Origin: Hordeum vulgare subsp. vulgare
Taxonomy: Eukaryota; Streptophyta; Magnoliopsida; Poales; Poaceae
Reading direction: 5' to 3'
DNA: 64,000 nt
NCBI RefSeq assembly: GCF_904849725.1
Contig: NC_058521.1
Location: 561,306,176-561,370,175 of the forward strand
The notes below the pieces were generated by a model. The model did no database searches, was not told the origin of the DNA, and worked only from the letters and a program-made list of their open reading frames with translations. The number at the start of each line of letters is the position of its first letter. Positions within the stretch are counted from its first letter, which is position 1. The translations under genes were made by a program, and so were the position numbers. Of this stretch, positions 22,729 through 35,242 are shown piece after piece.

Positions 22729-24282
22729 TGATACGTCTCCAATGTATCTATAATTTTTGATGGTTTCATGCTATTATCTTGTCAAACTTTGGATGTTTTG
22801 CATGCCTTTTATATATTGTTTGGGACTAACTTATTAACTCAGTGCCAAGTGCCAGTTCCTGTTTTTTCCATGTTTTTGACCCCTTTGAGAGGAGGATTTT
22901 GAACAGAGTCCAAACGGAATGAAACTGCCAAAAATATTTTTTCCGGAACAGAAAAAGATCGAAGAGCCGAAGAATCAGGTCAGGGGGCCACCAGGGACCC
23001 CACAAGCCGTCATGGCGCGGCCAGGGGGACCCGCGGCCCATTGGCTTGTGGGCCCCCTGAGGCTCCTTTGCCCTAGGTTTTGCGCCTATATATTCCTTAA
23101 AAATCCATAAAAAATCAGGAGATCATCGAAAGTACTTTTCCGCCGCCGTAATCTTCTGTCTCCGCAAGATCCCATCTGGGGCATGTTCTGGTGCTCTGCC
23201 GGAGGGGGATTCGGATACGGAGGGCTTCTTCATCAACAGCATGACCTCTCCGATGATGCGTGACTAGTTCACCATAGACCTACGGGTCCATAGCTAGTAA
23301 CTAGATGGCTTCTTCTCTCTCTTGGATCTTCAATACAAAGTTCTCCATGATCTTCATGGAGATCTATCCGATGTAATCTTCTTTTGCGGTGTATTTGTCA
23401 AGATCCGATGAATTGTGGATTTATGATCAGATTATCTTTGAATCTTATTTGAGTTTCTTCTGATCTCTCTTATGCATGATTTCATATCCTTGTAATTCTC
23501 TTCGAGTTGTGGGTTTTGTTTGGCCAACTAGATCTATGATTCTTGCAATGGGGCAAGTGCTTGGTTTTGGGTTCTTACCGTGCGGTGACATCACCCAGTG
23601 ACAGAAGGGGTAGCAAGGCACGCATCATGTTGTTGCCATCAAGGGTAAAAAGATGGGGTTTTCATCATTGGTTTGAGATTATACCTCTACATCATGTCAT
23701 CTTGCTTAAGGTGTTACTCTGTTCGTCATGAACTCAATACACTAGATGCATGCTGGATAGCGGTCGATGTGTGGAGTAATAGTAGTAGATGCAGAATGTA
23801 TCGGTCTACTTGTCTCGGACGTGATGCCTATATGTATGATCATTGCCTTAGATATCGTCATGACTTTGCACGGTTCTATCAATTGCTCGACAGTAATTTG
23901 TTCACCCACCGTGATATTTGCTATTTTGAGAGAAGCCTCTAGTGAACACTATGCCCCCCGGGTCTACTCCACACCATATTTTCAGCCTTACACTTTTTAC
24001 TTCGTTACACTTTCCGCCTTCTGATCTCACTTTGCAAACAATCTTGAAGGGATTGACAACCCCTTTATAGCGTTGGGTGCAAGCTCGTTTGTGATTGCGC
24101 GGGTTCTGGACTTGACGAGATTCTCCTACTGGATTGATACCTTGGTTCTCAAACTGAGGGAAATACTTACTGCTCCTGTGCTGCATCACCCTTTCCTCTT
24201 CAAGGGAAAGACCGACGCAAACAAGAGAAGTAGCAAGAAGAATTCCTGGCGTTGCTAGGGAAGGACTTTTGTTGCCGTAGCG
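22729..24282 (+). repeat. 3' LTR of element B
   Basis: 1,554 bp, TGATACGTCTCCAATG to GCCGTAGCG. The final CA has become CG; the gggat duplication directly after fixes the end. Confidence 0.9.
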
Positions 24283-24287
24283 GGGAT

Positions 24288-25367
24288 CAATCATGGAGGG
24301 CTTCTCCATCAACCATGCTTCCCTCATGATGATGTGTGAGTAGTTCACCATAGACCTACGGGTCGATAGACAGTACCTAGATGGCAATCTCTCTCTCTCT
24401 CTTTGATCTTCAATACAATGATCATCTCATCTTCGCTTTGATCCATATGATGTAACTCTTTTGTATGGTGCATTTTTTGGGATCTGATGAATTGTGGGTT
24501 TATGTTCAGACTATTCATGATAAATATTTGAGTCTCCTCTGATATATAATATGATTCTTATGTGCAGGATTATGATAGCTTCGTAATTCTCTCCAATCTA
24601 TTGAAATAGTTTGGCCAACTAGATTGATATTTCTTCGGTGAGAGAGGTGCGTTGTAGTAGCTTCAACCTGGCGAGTTTCTATATCCCAGTGACAGAAGTG
24701 GACAAGTTGCATCTTTGTGTTGCTGCTGCTGAGGGTAAAACGATGGTGTTTATTCAAATTTGTTGAGTTTACTTTGTCTACATCATGTCATCTTACTCCA
24801 AGCATTACTTCGTTTGTCATGAACTTAATACATAGATATGCAAGCATATAAGTGCCCTTGAAGTGAAGTAATAGTAATAAGTGCAGACTGGAGTCTGCCT
24901 ATTTATTTATGGACGTGATGCCTATATTTACATGATCATTGGCGTGAAAATCACATAACTATCCACTCTTCTATCAATTGCCCAACAGTAATTTGTTTAC
25001 CCGCCGTGTGCTATTTTCATGAGAGATGCCATTAGGGAAAACTATGGGCCCGAGTTATATTCACAACATATTGCTAAAACCTCTAATACCTTGCTGCAAT
25101 TTATTTGCTTTTATTTTATTTTGCATTTTAAAGTTATCTACACACTTTATTCACTTGCAAATAACGAGACCAAGAGGATTGACGTCCCTGTTGCCCACGT
25201 TGGGTGCAAGCTATTTGTTCTTTTGTGTGCAGCCGCTGAAGACGGTTGTGGTTGGTATTCCAATTGGTTCGATAATCCTTGGTTTCATAACTAAGGGAAA
25301 TACTTACCCGCATTGTGTTGTGATAACCCGTTCCTCTTCACAGATAAACCAACGCACATCACAAGTA
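24288..25367 (+). repeat. 3' LTR of element C, second part
   Basis: It continues C's LTR after element B. The end near 25367 matches the end of the 5' remnant at 10244. Beyond it the minus-strand Copia ORF resumes. Confidence 0.82.
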
Positions 25368-25563
25368 TTAGAACATTTTTGTGACCTTGACCTCCATCGT
25401 GAGCTTGCTCTTGATCTTGAGCTTGCTATTGATCTTGAGCTTTCTCTTGATCTTGAGCTTGCTCGGAGGTGTGAGCTTGATCAAGTACATCACTTGGTGA
25501 ACCACCATCATGAGGTTGATATTGTCCTTGATATTGATCACAAGGTTGAGGGCCTTCACTTTG

Positions 25564-27014
25564 TTATTCGAAAGCATGTAGGTCTTGTGTCGGTGATGGT
25601 TCGACTAGAGTGAAACATTGTCCTTCTCCTTCGGCCACAAGGTGCTCCTCAACGGGTAGGAAGTGTCCCACACCCAATCTTCTTATGGATTGGGGAGGAA
25701 TTTCATAACCTACATCACAAAGACCACTCTGCTCCACTTGGGAGCCATTATTTTCATCAAACTCCATGTTACACGTCTCCTCAATGAGTCCATTGGACTT
25801 GTTGATGACACGATAAGCATGAGAGTTTTTAGCGTAACCAACAAATATGCCCTCTTGAGATCTAGGTTCAAATTTAGACAAACGAGCACCTTTCTTAAGA
25901 ATTAAACACTTACAACCGAACACCCGAAAGTACTTTAGGTTGGGCTTGTTACCGGTAAGAATTTTATAAGGAGTCTTGTTCAAGCCTTTGCATAGGTAGA
26001 GCCCATTAGATGCATGACATATGATATTGATTGCTTTGGCCCAAAAGTTATACAGAAATTTAAACTCTGCCATCATGGTCCTTGTCGCGTCCATCAACGT
26101 CCGGTTCTTCCTTTCTGCTACACCATTTTGTTGAGTGGTATATGGTGAGGAGTATTGGTGATTGATCCCATCATCACTAAGAAACTCATTCAAGGTGTAG
26201 TTATTGAATTCGGTGCCATTGTCACTTCTAATCATCAATATCTTTGACTCATGTTGACGTTGAGCTTCATTAGCAAAGTTGATGTCGGTTTGTTGGGTCT
26301 CACTCTTCCTCTTGGAGAAGTATACCAAGTATATCTTGAGTAATCATCCACTATCACCAAGCAATATTTTCTTTCCCCAAGACTATCGAAATATGGAGGA
26401 CCAAAGAGATCCATGTGAAGGAGCTTTAGGGTCCTCTTCGAGTAGATGGTAGTCATGGGTCAGTGAGCTCTCTTGTGTAGCTTTCCTTCAATACAAGCAT
26501 TGCAAGCATGATCTTTGGCAAAACTCACATTTGTTAGTCCAAGAACATGATCCTCTTTGAGGAGACTTTGCAAAGATCTCATATTGGCATGGACTAGCCG
26601 GCGATGCCAAAGCCATATGACATCAACTTTAGTTATTAAGCAAATCGCGGTCTTAGTGGGTCGCTCCGAGAAGTTAACCATATAAAGACCGTTCTCGACA
26701 TGCACAACAAAAACTACATTAAGAGTCTTGCTCCACAAAAGATCCATGGAGTCAACACCAAAGAACGTACTAAAACCCATGAATGCAAGTTGATGAACGG
26801 AAAGTAAATTGTATGCAAGGGTCTCAACAAGCATGGCATTCTCAATGGAAAGTTCCACAGAGATTACCACCTTGCCAAGACCCAATACCTTTGAAATTGC
26901 ATAATCACCAAAGGAGACTTGGGTGGCCAGGGATGGGTCATGATGAACGTCCACCACCAAGTCCTTGCTTCCGGTCATATGATTTGTTTCTCCACTATCA
27001 AGCAACCATGGCAC
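25564..27014 (-). pseudogene. pol: Copia protease and integrase
   Basis: It would cut the polyprotein and insert the cDNA. Protease: LLDSGETNHMTGS near 27000, where the family usually has LDSGATNHMTG. The integrase zinc region follows with WHRRLVHAN and CNACIEGK (HHCC pattern). The core has Asp in LLHMDLFGP (about 26415), Asp in IRSDNGTEF (about 26225) and Glu in NGVAERKNRTLMD (about 26110), so the DDE residues are present. C-terminal blocks FRVFGCKC and GIFVGYA are also there. A stop at 26457-26460 and a frameshift near 26310 break it. After 25564 the frame decays into Gln-Asp-rich repeats. Confidence 0.88.
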
Positions 27015-27083
27015 TCCACCAGAAGCAAACTCCTACATAAGATCAATGCTTGGATTTAGGTACCCATTATTTAATGGGTCCTT

Positions 27084-29506
27084 TTAACTTAGTAAAAAGG
27101 ATCTTAGGTACCCAAATAGACCATTCAATGAACTCACAAGAAGAACCAACAAATTTAGCAAAAACATTTCCATCACTAGCACGACATAAAACATAAGAGG
27201 GGTTAAAGTTGTCGACATTGTTGGAAGGGAGGATTTTCCCTTATTGGCATTACCACCCTTAGATTTGTACTTCTTATTCTCATGGGTACCCTCCACGGCT
27301 TTACCAAAGGTTTCCTTGAGCGGGGGAGGTTGCTTCGTCCTGATCTTCTTGTTCTTCTTGGACTTGGGTGTAAACCCAACTCCTTCCTTTGCAACCACTT
27401 CCTTTTGATTGCTCAAAAGGTCATTGAGATTCTTTTCACCTTGGATGCATGTCACCAGGCCTTTCTCAAGTTGCTCTTTTAACTTGGAATTCTCCTCCAC
27501 AAGATGCACATGCTCACAACACGGGTTAGTAGCATGGGCATTATCAATTAGTACAAAAGGAGAACATCTGGTTGTTTCCTTAGTAAGTTTCACTTGGAGT
27601 TAAATATGAAACTATTTTACAGAAGCATGAACACTCTTCAAAGCCTTGTGAGCCTTGTCAAGTGTAGCAAACTCTTCCTTGAGTCTATCAAGGTCAACCC
27701 CAAGTGCAACCTTTTTGGATTGGAGCACACGACTAAGAACAAAAGTATGATCATGATCTTTTTGTAATTTAGCAAGGTCATCGTTGTGTGACTCCTCAAG
27801 AGCCAAACGATCAACTAACCCGTGTTCTGAGGTCACTAGCCTCTCCTAGTTGTTCCAAGAGAGCAACAAAATTCTTCTTGGTGTTACCCTTGACTTTTCT
27901 CATGAATCTGTCAAAGGAATTTTCCTCAACATTTACCTCCTCTTTTTCATCTCCGCTATCCATAGGAGAAGGGGTAGTGGAAATGATAGTTTTGATGTTG
28001 GGGGTTACCTTGTTGGATGCCTTGTCCATAAGGCACTTGGCAATGCGATTCTCGTTGGGGGCGTCGAAGAGGGACACCTTTCTTGGATAGGAGGATGCAA
28101 TTCTCATTACTATTACTTCACCACTTGCATCATCGTCATCATCCTCACAGGAGAGGTAATCTTCTTGAGCCACCAACACCTTTTGGGGCATCTTCTTGGA
28201 GAAGTTGTTCTTATTGGGGAAGGGATTGGCCTTGTCTTCACGAATAAGCTTGCCACCATTGTCTTCCCTCTTCTCATAAGGACAGTTTTCCACAAAGTGA
28301 CTCACATTGCCACAATTGTAGCAAGTCCTCACGCATTGTTTGCCCTTGGACCGACTTGAGTTGTTCTTGGAGAAGATGGGCCTTGAGTTTCCATTGTTGC
28401 CCCAAAATTACCTTGATGCAAGAGCCATGTGCTCGTGGTAAGCATATTTGGTGTCTTCAGGACAACCTTCCTCCTCTTCTTCTTCTTCATCATCATCATC
28501 CAAAACAGCCTTGGCCTTCAAAGTAAGGTCGGAGGAGTCTTTTCTTGACCGATGGACATGAGCTAGAGCATTGTCGGTGGTCTTGTTCAATATTTTCATG
28601 GCTATAAACTCATCCAACATGTCGCTTGAGAACAATGAGTGAAAGTCCGGCCTTTGCTGGATTATGGAGGACATGGCCTTGTTGAAATGCATGATAGTCT
28701 TAAGAAACTTCCGCTTCATCCAATTGTCATCCACATCCTTGTTTCCATGATCTTGAAGAGAAACGGCAAGGGTTGTCACTCTCCGGTAGACCTCACAAGG
28801 GTCCTCATCATCACGCATCACAAATACATCGGTCTCATCAAGAATCACTTCATAGTTGGACCATTGAATACTTGAGCTTCCCTTGTACATGGAAATAATG
28901 TGATCCCAACAATCTTTGGCAGGAGTGAAGGGACGCAAGTGAGCAAGATCTTCCATGGGAACAGTTGCTTGAAGGATGAACAAGGCAGAGTGATTGAGTT
29001 GATTGTCGACCTCTTCTCTTGAAGTGAGGTTGCTTGGACCATGTGGGTAGTACCCTTGCTCAATTATTCTCCAAAGTTGTGTTGAGCTGTGATTCAAATG
29101 AGTCCTGATACAAAAAATCCAATTAGCTAAATCATTCATTAACAAGTTTAGGAGGAGGACCGAGCTTAATAATATGCGGTGGGTGAACCGGTCCTCCATA
29201 GACCGTGGAGGGGGGAACTGAGGCATAGGTATCCGCCCCACTCGTTCCTTGAGGCAACTTATTCTTATCATTACTAGCCTTCTTCTTCTTGGAGTTGACA
29301 TCCGACTCCGAAGATGTGGGATTAACCACCTGCAATGGATCGGTAGGAAGTCTGAGGCCTTCAAGGATTTGTTGAAGCATGGATTTGACCTTGATAGACA
29401 ATGAAGATCTAAGAGAGGAAATAACCTCATTTAGATCCTCTCGGGTGACCAAGTTCACAACCCCGGCCTCGGGCAACTCCATAGCCCGATCCCCTTCATC
29501 AACCAT
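27084..29506 (-). pseudogene. gag: Copia gag with long C-terminal extension
   Basis: Capsid protein in at least four frame pieces. The N-terminal piece (29506-29132) is polar. The gag core (about 29120-28410) contains YYPHGPSNLTSREE, PFTPAKDCWDHIISMYKG and DDEDPCEVYRRVTTLAVSL, and an acidic run (EEEEEEE-type, about 28470-28500). A zinc knuckle CYNCGNVSHFVENC lies at about 28280-28325 (C-x2-C-x4-H-x4-C). Downstream a charged, coiled-coil-like stretch (27836-27612) and a second (VEENSKLKEQLEKG, about 27500) make the long extension known in SIRE-type gags. A stop lies at 28408-28410 and frameshifts near 29130 and 27605. Confidence 0.8.
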
Positions 29507-29557
29507 ACTATTTGGGTGGTGAAATCCTTAACAAAGAGATGTCTCTCTGATACCAAT

Positions 29558-30920
29558 TGAAAGGATCGATATGGTTGACTAGAGCGGGGTGAATAGGCAA
29601 CTACCAATTTTACGATTTTCTTTAACAAATTAAGTTTAGCAACAAATAGGTTGTCTAGATATGCAGCTAAGTGAGCAACCTACATGATGTTGACAACAAC
29701 AACAACAACAAACAAGTATAGGTAAGAAGTAACCACAAGTGGAACCGATGAATACGAGGATGTGTTTCTAAAGTTCCTTCCCTTTGAGGGGAAGTACGTC
29801 TCTGTAAGAGCGGTGTGGAGGCACAATGCTCCACAAGATGCTACTAAGGCCACCGTATTCTCCTCGCGCCCTCACACAGTGCGAGATGTCGTGATTCCAC
29901 TAGTTGTTCCCTTGAAGGCGGCGACCAAACCTTTACAAACTAGGTTAGGGCAATCTGCACAACTGAATTGGTGGCTCCCAACGAAACCACAAAGCTTCAC
30001 CACAATGGACTATGGCTTTGAGGTAACCTCTTTCGTCTAGTGTTCTCAAACACGCAAGAGTAACAAGATCCGCAAGGGATTAATCGGGGGAACAACTTTT
30101 CTCTTGGTCGAAGTGTAGGTCGAGGCATGCTCCTCCAAACCCTAGAGTATCAACAAGTATTGATGGCTATGGAGAAACAATGGAGCTTTTTCTCGAAGAA
30201 AGGTAAGGTCTCTTGGGGGAAGAATACCTATATATAGAGAGAGGGAAGAATCTGACCGTTTTTCTCAAATCACACATAAGTGATAGTGCCGCTCACGAGT
30301 GCGGTACTTTCGCTTGCACGGAAGTACTGGGCACCATAGGCAAAAGGACACACCCAGGAAGGCAGTAGTTTTTGCTAGAGTGGTACTACCGCGCTGCTCC
30401 CAGCGGTACTTCCGCTCAAACTGGACACACGACAACGAGGGCACCAAAGAGAAAAACTAAGCGGAAGAGGGGACAGAAGGGGAGGGCAGCAATACCGCTA
30501 GAGCGGTACTACCGCTCCACCCCAAGCGATACTTCCAAATGGGAAAAATCACCAAATATGCCACAGACGAAATACAAGCAGAAGAGAGGAAATACTAGTG
30601 CTCTTCAGCGCGGTACTTCCCCATATATGACCCTGAGGTCCTTAGGGCCGGGTACCGGATGGGCTGCAAATGTGTACGTGCTTGTTCCTCCCAACCTTTC
30701 CACACGCGAATCCCCTCTTGATAGTACGGGTTTACCTATGACTCAAGTCCACCAACACTAAATCGAGATAAGAAAACATCATCTTCTCTTTCAACCACTG
30801 AGGGTATAATAATCGTCTCGTGTCACCTGATAATCCATGAAAGGTTAATGCACAAGATTAGTCCACAAGGGGCATAGTCATCAACCACCAAAACTACTTA
30901 GGATAAATTGTGCTGTTACA
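29558..30920 (-). repeat. 5' LTR of the SIRE-like Copia element
   Basis: 1,363 bp, TG/CA ends, TGAAAGGATCGATATGG at 29558 to TGTGCTGTTACA at 30920 on the plus strand. TATATATAGAG near 30231 may be the TATA region. The part at 30300-30620 repeats a near-palindrome, AGCGGTACTACCGCT. Confidence 0.82.
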
Positions 30921-31064
30921 CCAACGATCTATGGAGATACATGTCAATCGATATCAATGTGAGGAGTGGGGATTGCCATGCAATGGATGCACTAGAGTTA
31001 TAAGTGTATGAAAGTTCAACGGAATCTAAGTGGGTGTGTATCCAACTTGCTTGCTCATGAAGAC
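30921..31064 (-). mobile_element. Relic of an Athila-like 3' region between two insertions
   Basis: The minus strand matches the block at 15170-15310 in element C (for example GTCTTCATGAGCAAGCAAG and TAGTGCAT...GCATGGCAATCC). It is the host of both the Copia element (left) and element E (right). The rest of this host is not visible in the window. Confidence 0.7.
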
Positions 31065-32626
31065 TGCTACTTGTAAGCTGCATTGGGATTTCCTCAAAGA
31101 GGAGGGGATGATGCAGTACAGTAGAGGTGAGTATTTCCCTCAGTTATGAACCCAAGGTTATCGATCCAGTAGGAGAACCAAGCAACACTATCTAAACAAC
31201 ACCTGCACACAAACAACAAATACTTGCAACCCAACTCGTAGAGGGGTTGTCAATGCCTCAACGGTATTGAGATAGATTAAGTTGCATAGGATTTGATAAG
31301 TAGATCTAACTAAAACATATAATAACATAAATAAAAGTAAATTGTAGCAAGGTATTGTTGGTTGTAATATATGATAGAAAATAGACCCAGGGCCATAGTT
31401 TTCACTAGAGGCTTCTCTCAAGAAAATAGCACATGGTGGGTAAAGAAATTACTGTTGGGCAATCGATAGAAAAGCGAATAATCAAGACGATATCCTAGGC
31501 AATGATCATGTATATAGGCACCACGTCCAAGATTAGTAGACCGAATCCTGCCTACATATACTACTATTACTCAACACATCGACCGCTATCCAGCATGCAT
31601 CTCGTGTATTAAGTTCATGGAAAAATGGAGTAATGCATTAAGAATGATGACATGATGTAGACAAGATAAACTCACGTATGAATAAAACCCATCTTGTTAC
31701 CCTTAATACCAAGGATACATGCATGTCATGTCTCTTTCTATAACTGAGATTGAGCACTGCAAGATCTAACCCATCACAAAGCACCTCTTCCCATGGCAAG
31801 ATAAATCATTCTAGTTGGCCAAACCAAACCAATAAATCAGAGAAGAAATATGAGGCTATAAAAATCATGTATAAAAGAATTCAAAGAAGACTCAAATAAT
31901 ATTCATGTATAGATCAAATCATTAACTCACAATTCATGGGATCCCAAGAAACATACCGCAAAAAGAGTTACTTCAAATAGATCTCTAAGAACATCGAGGA
32001 GAACATTGAATTGAAGATCAAAAAGATAGAAGAAGACATCTAGCTACTAACTACAAACCCGTAGGTCTGTGGTAAACTACTCACGCATCATCGAAGGGGC
32101 AACAAGGATGATGAAGAACCCCTCCATGATAGTTTCCCCCTCCAACAGAGTGCCGAAAAAGGCCTCTAGATTAGGTCTCATGGTTCTGGAACTTGCGGTG
32201 GCGGAAAAAGTGTTTCATCGACTCCTCTAGGATTTCTGGGATCTTAGAGTATTTATTGAGTCAGAGATAGGTCAAGGCGGTTCCCTGTGGGCTCCACTAC
32301 CCACCAGGGCGTGTCGGAGGGCACCATCATGCCCTGGTTCCTAGTGGGTCCCACGGGCTTCCTCTCGTGGCCTCGAGAAGCTTCCAGGGTCTCTTCTTTC
32401 TAGAAAAAAATATCCAAAAAGTTTCGTGGTATTTGGACTTCATTTGGTATTGATATTCTGCAAAGTAGAAAACAAGCAAAAACAACAACTCGCACTGGGC
32501 ACTAAGTTAATAGGCTAGTCCCAAAAAATGATATAAAGTTGCTAGTAAATTTATATAAAACCTCCAAGATTTATAATATAACAGCATGGAACAATGAAAA
32601 ATTATAGATACGTTGGAGACGTATCA
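31065..32626 (-). repeat. 3' LTR of element E
   Basis: 1,562 bp. It opens TGATACGTCTCCAACG on the minus strand at 32626 and ends GCAGCTTACAAGTAGCA at 31065. The adjacent minus-strand tract ATGCTTGGGGATGG is the PPT, which makes this the 3' LTR. Confidence 0.85.
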
Positions 32627-32736
32627 CCATCCCCAAGCATAATTCTTGCTCGTCCTAGAATAGGTAAATGATAAAAACAGAATTTTTGATGTGGAATGTT
32701 GCCTATCATGTTCATCACATATTCTTTTCTTTTGTA

Positions 32737-32895
32737 CTCCCTCCGTTCCTAAATATAAGACCTTTTAGAGATTGTACTATAAACTACATAAGGATGTACA
32801 TAGACATATTTTAGAGTATAAATTCACTCATTTTGCTCTGTATGTAGTCTTCTAGTGAAATCTCTAAAAGGTCTTATATTTTGGAATGGAGGGAG
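32737..32895. mobile_element. Stowaway (Tc1/Mariner) MITE
   Basis: 159 bp with CTCCCTCCGTTCC at one end and GGAATGGAGGGAG at the other, flanked by TA. Subterminal arms also pair (ATATAAGACCTTTTAGAGAT with its complement). Element H has the empty site at 39949-39950 (TTTTTAGCATGG), which confirms the ends. Confidence 0.93.
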
Positions 32896-34126
32896 TAGAA
32901 TGGGCATTTGGACTTTAAGTGATTCAAAGCAATAGTCTATAATTTGACATAAATACATCAATACTCAAGCATATCAACAAGCAACAATGTCTTTCAAAAT
33001 ATCAACGCTAAATAAAGCTATCCCTAGCCCATTATGCTCAATCACCGATCTATTCATGAAGCACACTCAAATATTAGGTATATCCAATGCACAAGTATGA
33101 CAATAGTGTTCCCTAGTTGGTGCTTTATAAGAGAAGATGGAGACTCAATAAAAAAATTGCGTAAATGTAAATAGATAGGCCCTTCACAGAGGGAAGTAGA
33201 GACTTGTAGAGGTGCCAGAGCTCATAGCTTAAATCAAGAAATAAAACTGTTTTGAGAGGCATGCTTTTCCCATCAACGAAAACGACCGAGAATTCTCAAT
33301 ATATTCCATGCTAGATAAATTATAGGCGGTTCCCAAACATAAAATAAAGTTTATTTCCTTTTTCCACCATTCTCACACAATTCATGGCTAGCCGTATCTG
33401 CAGGTGCCCTTCATACCAACACTTTCCAAGGAATCTATTATTGAACAACTTATATAAAGTTTTTTTTCATTTCGGGACTAGGCATCCCTATTACGTGCCA
33501 AACTCTCGTGCAATGACAAGTGAATAAACACTCAACTTTTGAATAACATACCTAGCATGGAAAATATTGGCCACCCATTCTGCTTCATGAGCGGTACGTG
33601 CACACAAAAAGGAATTTTATTTTGAAAATTAGAGTTGGCACACACAAATTTACTCAAAACGACATGGAAATACCACATATAGGTAGGTATAGCAAACTCA
33701 TTTGGCACAACTTTGGGTTCAATGAGTTGGATGCACAAGTAGTATCCCCACTTAGTACAAACGAAGGCTAGCAAATAGACTGAGATGCGACCAACGAAGA
33801 AACGAAAATGATCATAAACGAGCATTAAACATACTAACATTGAATAATGCACCACAAGTAGGATGTAACTCCGTTGCACAACTATTGACTTTGTGCTTGC
33901 ATAGGGAATCATAAATCTTAACACCAATATTCTTACTAAAGCATAATTACTTACAAAATGACTCACATATTACTATCTCCATATCACAACATTATTGCAA
34001 GGAATCAAGTTTATAATATCCAGTGATCTCATTAAAGTTTTTATTATATCCCTCTTGAATATCTATCAGTTTGGGACCAAATTCATATATCGTGCAAATT
34101 ATCATTACTATTCTTTAACTCTCAAA

Positions 34127-34310
34127 AAGATCTAAGTGAAGCACGAGGGCATAAATATTTCTTCAAAAATTATCATATCTGCTCTCAAAATAATTTAAGT
34201 GAAGCATGAGACTGCATATCTTTAAACTTCTACAAACTCTCAAATTGATATAAGTGAAGTACTAGTGCAACTGCCTAGCTCAAAAAATATATTTAAGTGA
34301 AGCACATAAA
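34127..34310 (-). repeat. TAAGTGAAGC hairpin array, element E (4 copies)
   Basis: Copies near 34131, 34193, 34248 and 34294 of the motif (A/T)TAAGTGAAG. The first two keep CTC/GAG-type arms; the last two have lost them. Confidence 0.6.
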
Positions 34311-34501
34311 GTATTCTAGCAAATCATGATATGCGGGTGGCTCTCTCAAACAACTGTGTTCAGCAAGGATGATTGTGACAAACAAAAAATAAAAACAAGC
34401 AAAGACTCTTATAATAAAAGATGCTCTAAGAAAAACTCATGATATGTGACGAACAAAAATATAGCTCCAAGTAAAATTACTCATGGTCGTTAGAAGAAAG
34501 A

Positions 34502-34531
34502 GGGGATGCCTTCCGGGGCATCCCCAAGCTT
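34502..34531 (-). other. GGGGATGCC hairpin and internal PPT copy, element E
   Basis: GGGGATGCC (34502-34510) pairs perfectly with GGCATCCCC (34517-34525), loop of six. The minus strand of 34518-34531 reads AAGCTTGGGGATGC. Confidence 0.68.
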
Positions 34532-35182
34532 ACTTCCTTGGTAGTCCTTGAATATTGCCTTGGGGTTCCATGGGCATCCCCAAGATTAGGATCTTGCCAC
34601 TCTTTATTCCTTCATCCATCATGATCTAACCCAAAACTTGAAAACTTCAATCACACAAAACTTAACAAAACCTTCATGAGATCCGTTAGTATAATAAAAC
34701 AAATCAGCACTCTAAGTAGTGTTGCAAACCCATTCATTTTTTATTATTGCATTATACATACTCCATTCCAAGTTTACCATGGCTTATACCCCCTGATAAA
34801 ATCCATAGATTCATCAAAATAAGCACACAATGCACTGAAAACAGAATCTGTCAAAAACAAAACAGTTTGTAGTAATCTGAACTTCGACCATAATTTTGTA
34901 ATTGTAAAAATTCTGAAAAATTATGACGATGCGGGCAGTTTTTATATCAATCATGTGTAAATAATTCATAGCAAAAGCACGTTTCTATGAATTTTCAAAA
35001 TGTTATAACCCGTCATAAAAGTTTTTGTTTTTCAACGGGATCAAATCAACTATCATCCAACACAATCCTAAAGGCTTTAATTGGCACAAACACTAATAAA
35101 AACATTAAAAACACTCATAATAGTACAATAATTGCTTATTTATTAAAAACAAAAAGGGAAATAAAAATTTAAAAGATAACTA

Positions 35183-35198
35183 TTGGGTTGCCTCCCAA
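35183..35198 (-). other. Post-gag hairpin, element E copy
   Basis: The minus strand reads TTGGGAGGCAACCCAA; the preceding GCCTAGCTAGGGG block lies at 35217-35231. Confidence 0.68.
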
Positions 35199-35242
35199 CA
35201 AACATTATTGTTTTATGCCCCTAGCTAGGCATAAGCATAGAT

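Larger units (their letters stand above)
16230..24282 (+). mobile_element. Element B: complete Athila-lineage retrotransposon, non-autonomous
   Basis: An 8,053-bp element with two LTRs, perfect tRNA-Asp primer site, gag-protease pseudogene, 2.6-kb non-coding 3' region and PPT. Target duplication gggat at 16225-16229 and 24283-24287. By eye the LTRs differ at roughly 60 of 1,555 positions (about 4%), about 1.5 million years at the often-used grass rate of 1.3e-8. No RT or integrase. Size, LTR length and lack of pol fit a Sabrina-like family (name from memory). It is inserted in the 3' LTR of element C. Confidence 0.92.
9934..25367 (+). mobile_element. Element C: Athila-like gag-only retrotransposon, interrupted three times
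   Basis: A plus-strand element made of a 5'-truncated LTR (9934-10244), tRNA-Asp-like primer site, decayed gag, long non-coding 3' region, PPT and a 3' LTR (15772-16229 and 24288-25367). Removing element B and its gggat duplication rejoins the 3' LTR (about 1,538 bp). Removing the Angela solo LTR and one aaaac rejoins gag. The 5' part of the first LTR is missing because the Tat-lineage element was inserted there. It lies inside the SIRE-type Copia, whose sequence resumes at about 25368. No protease, RT or integrase is seen. Confidence 0.85.
25368..30920 (-). mobile_element. Ty1/Copia retrotransposon, SIRE/Maximus-like, 5' LTR to integrase
   Basis: Minus-strand element: LTR (30920-29558), tRNA-iMet primer site (TGGTATCAGAG, 29555-29545), gag, protease, integrase, then cut at 25368 by element C. 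RT, RNase H and the 3' LTR should lie beyond C's left end, outside the window. The long gag with a C-terminal coiled-coil extension and the PR-IN order assign it to the SIRE (Maximus) lineage. All ORFs are broken. The five bases after the LTR (ccaac, 30921-30925) are the expected target duplication. Confidence 0.85.

Noticed and set aside
16225..24287. Element B read as carrying an intact gag gene
   Set aside because: Two stops in frame and loss of the protease Gly make it a pseudogene.
25368..25577. Lys-rich 69-codon frame
   Set aside because: It is an off-frame reading of the Gln-Asp-rich repeat at the truncated end of Copia integrase.
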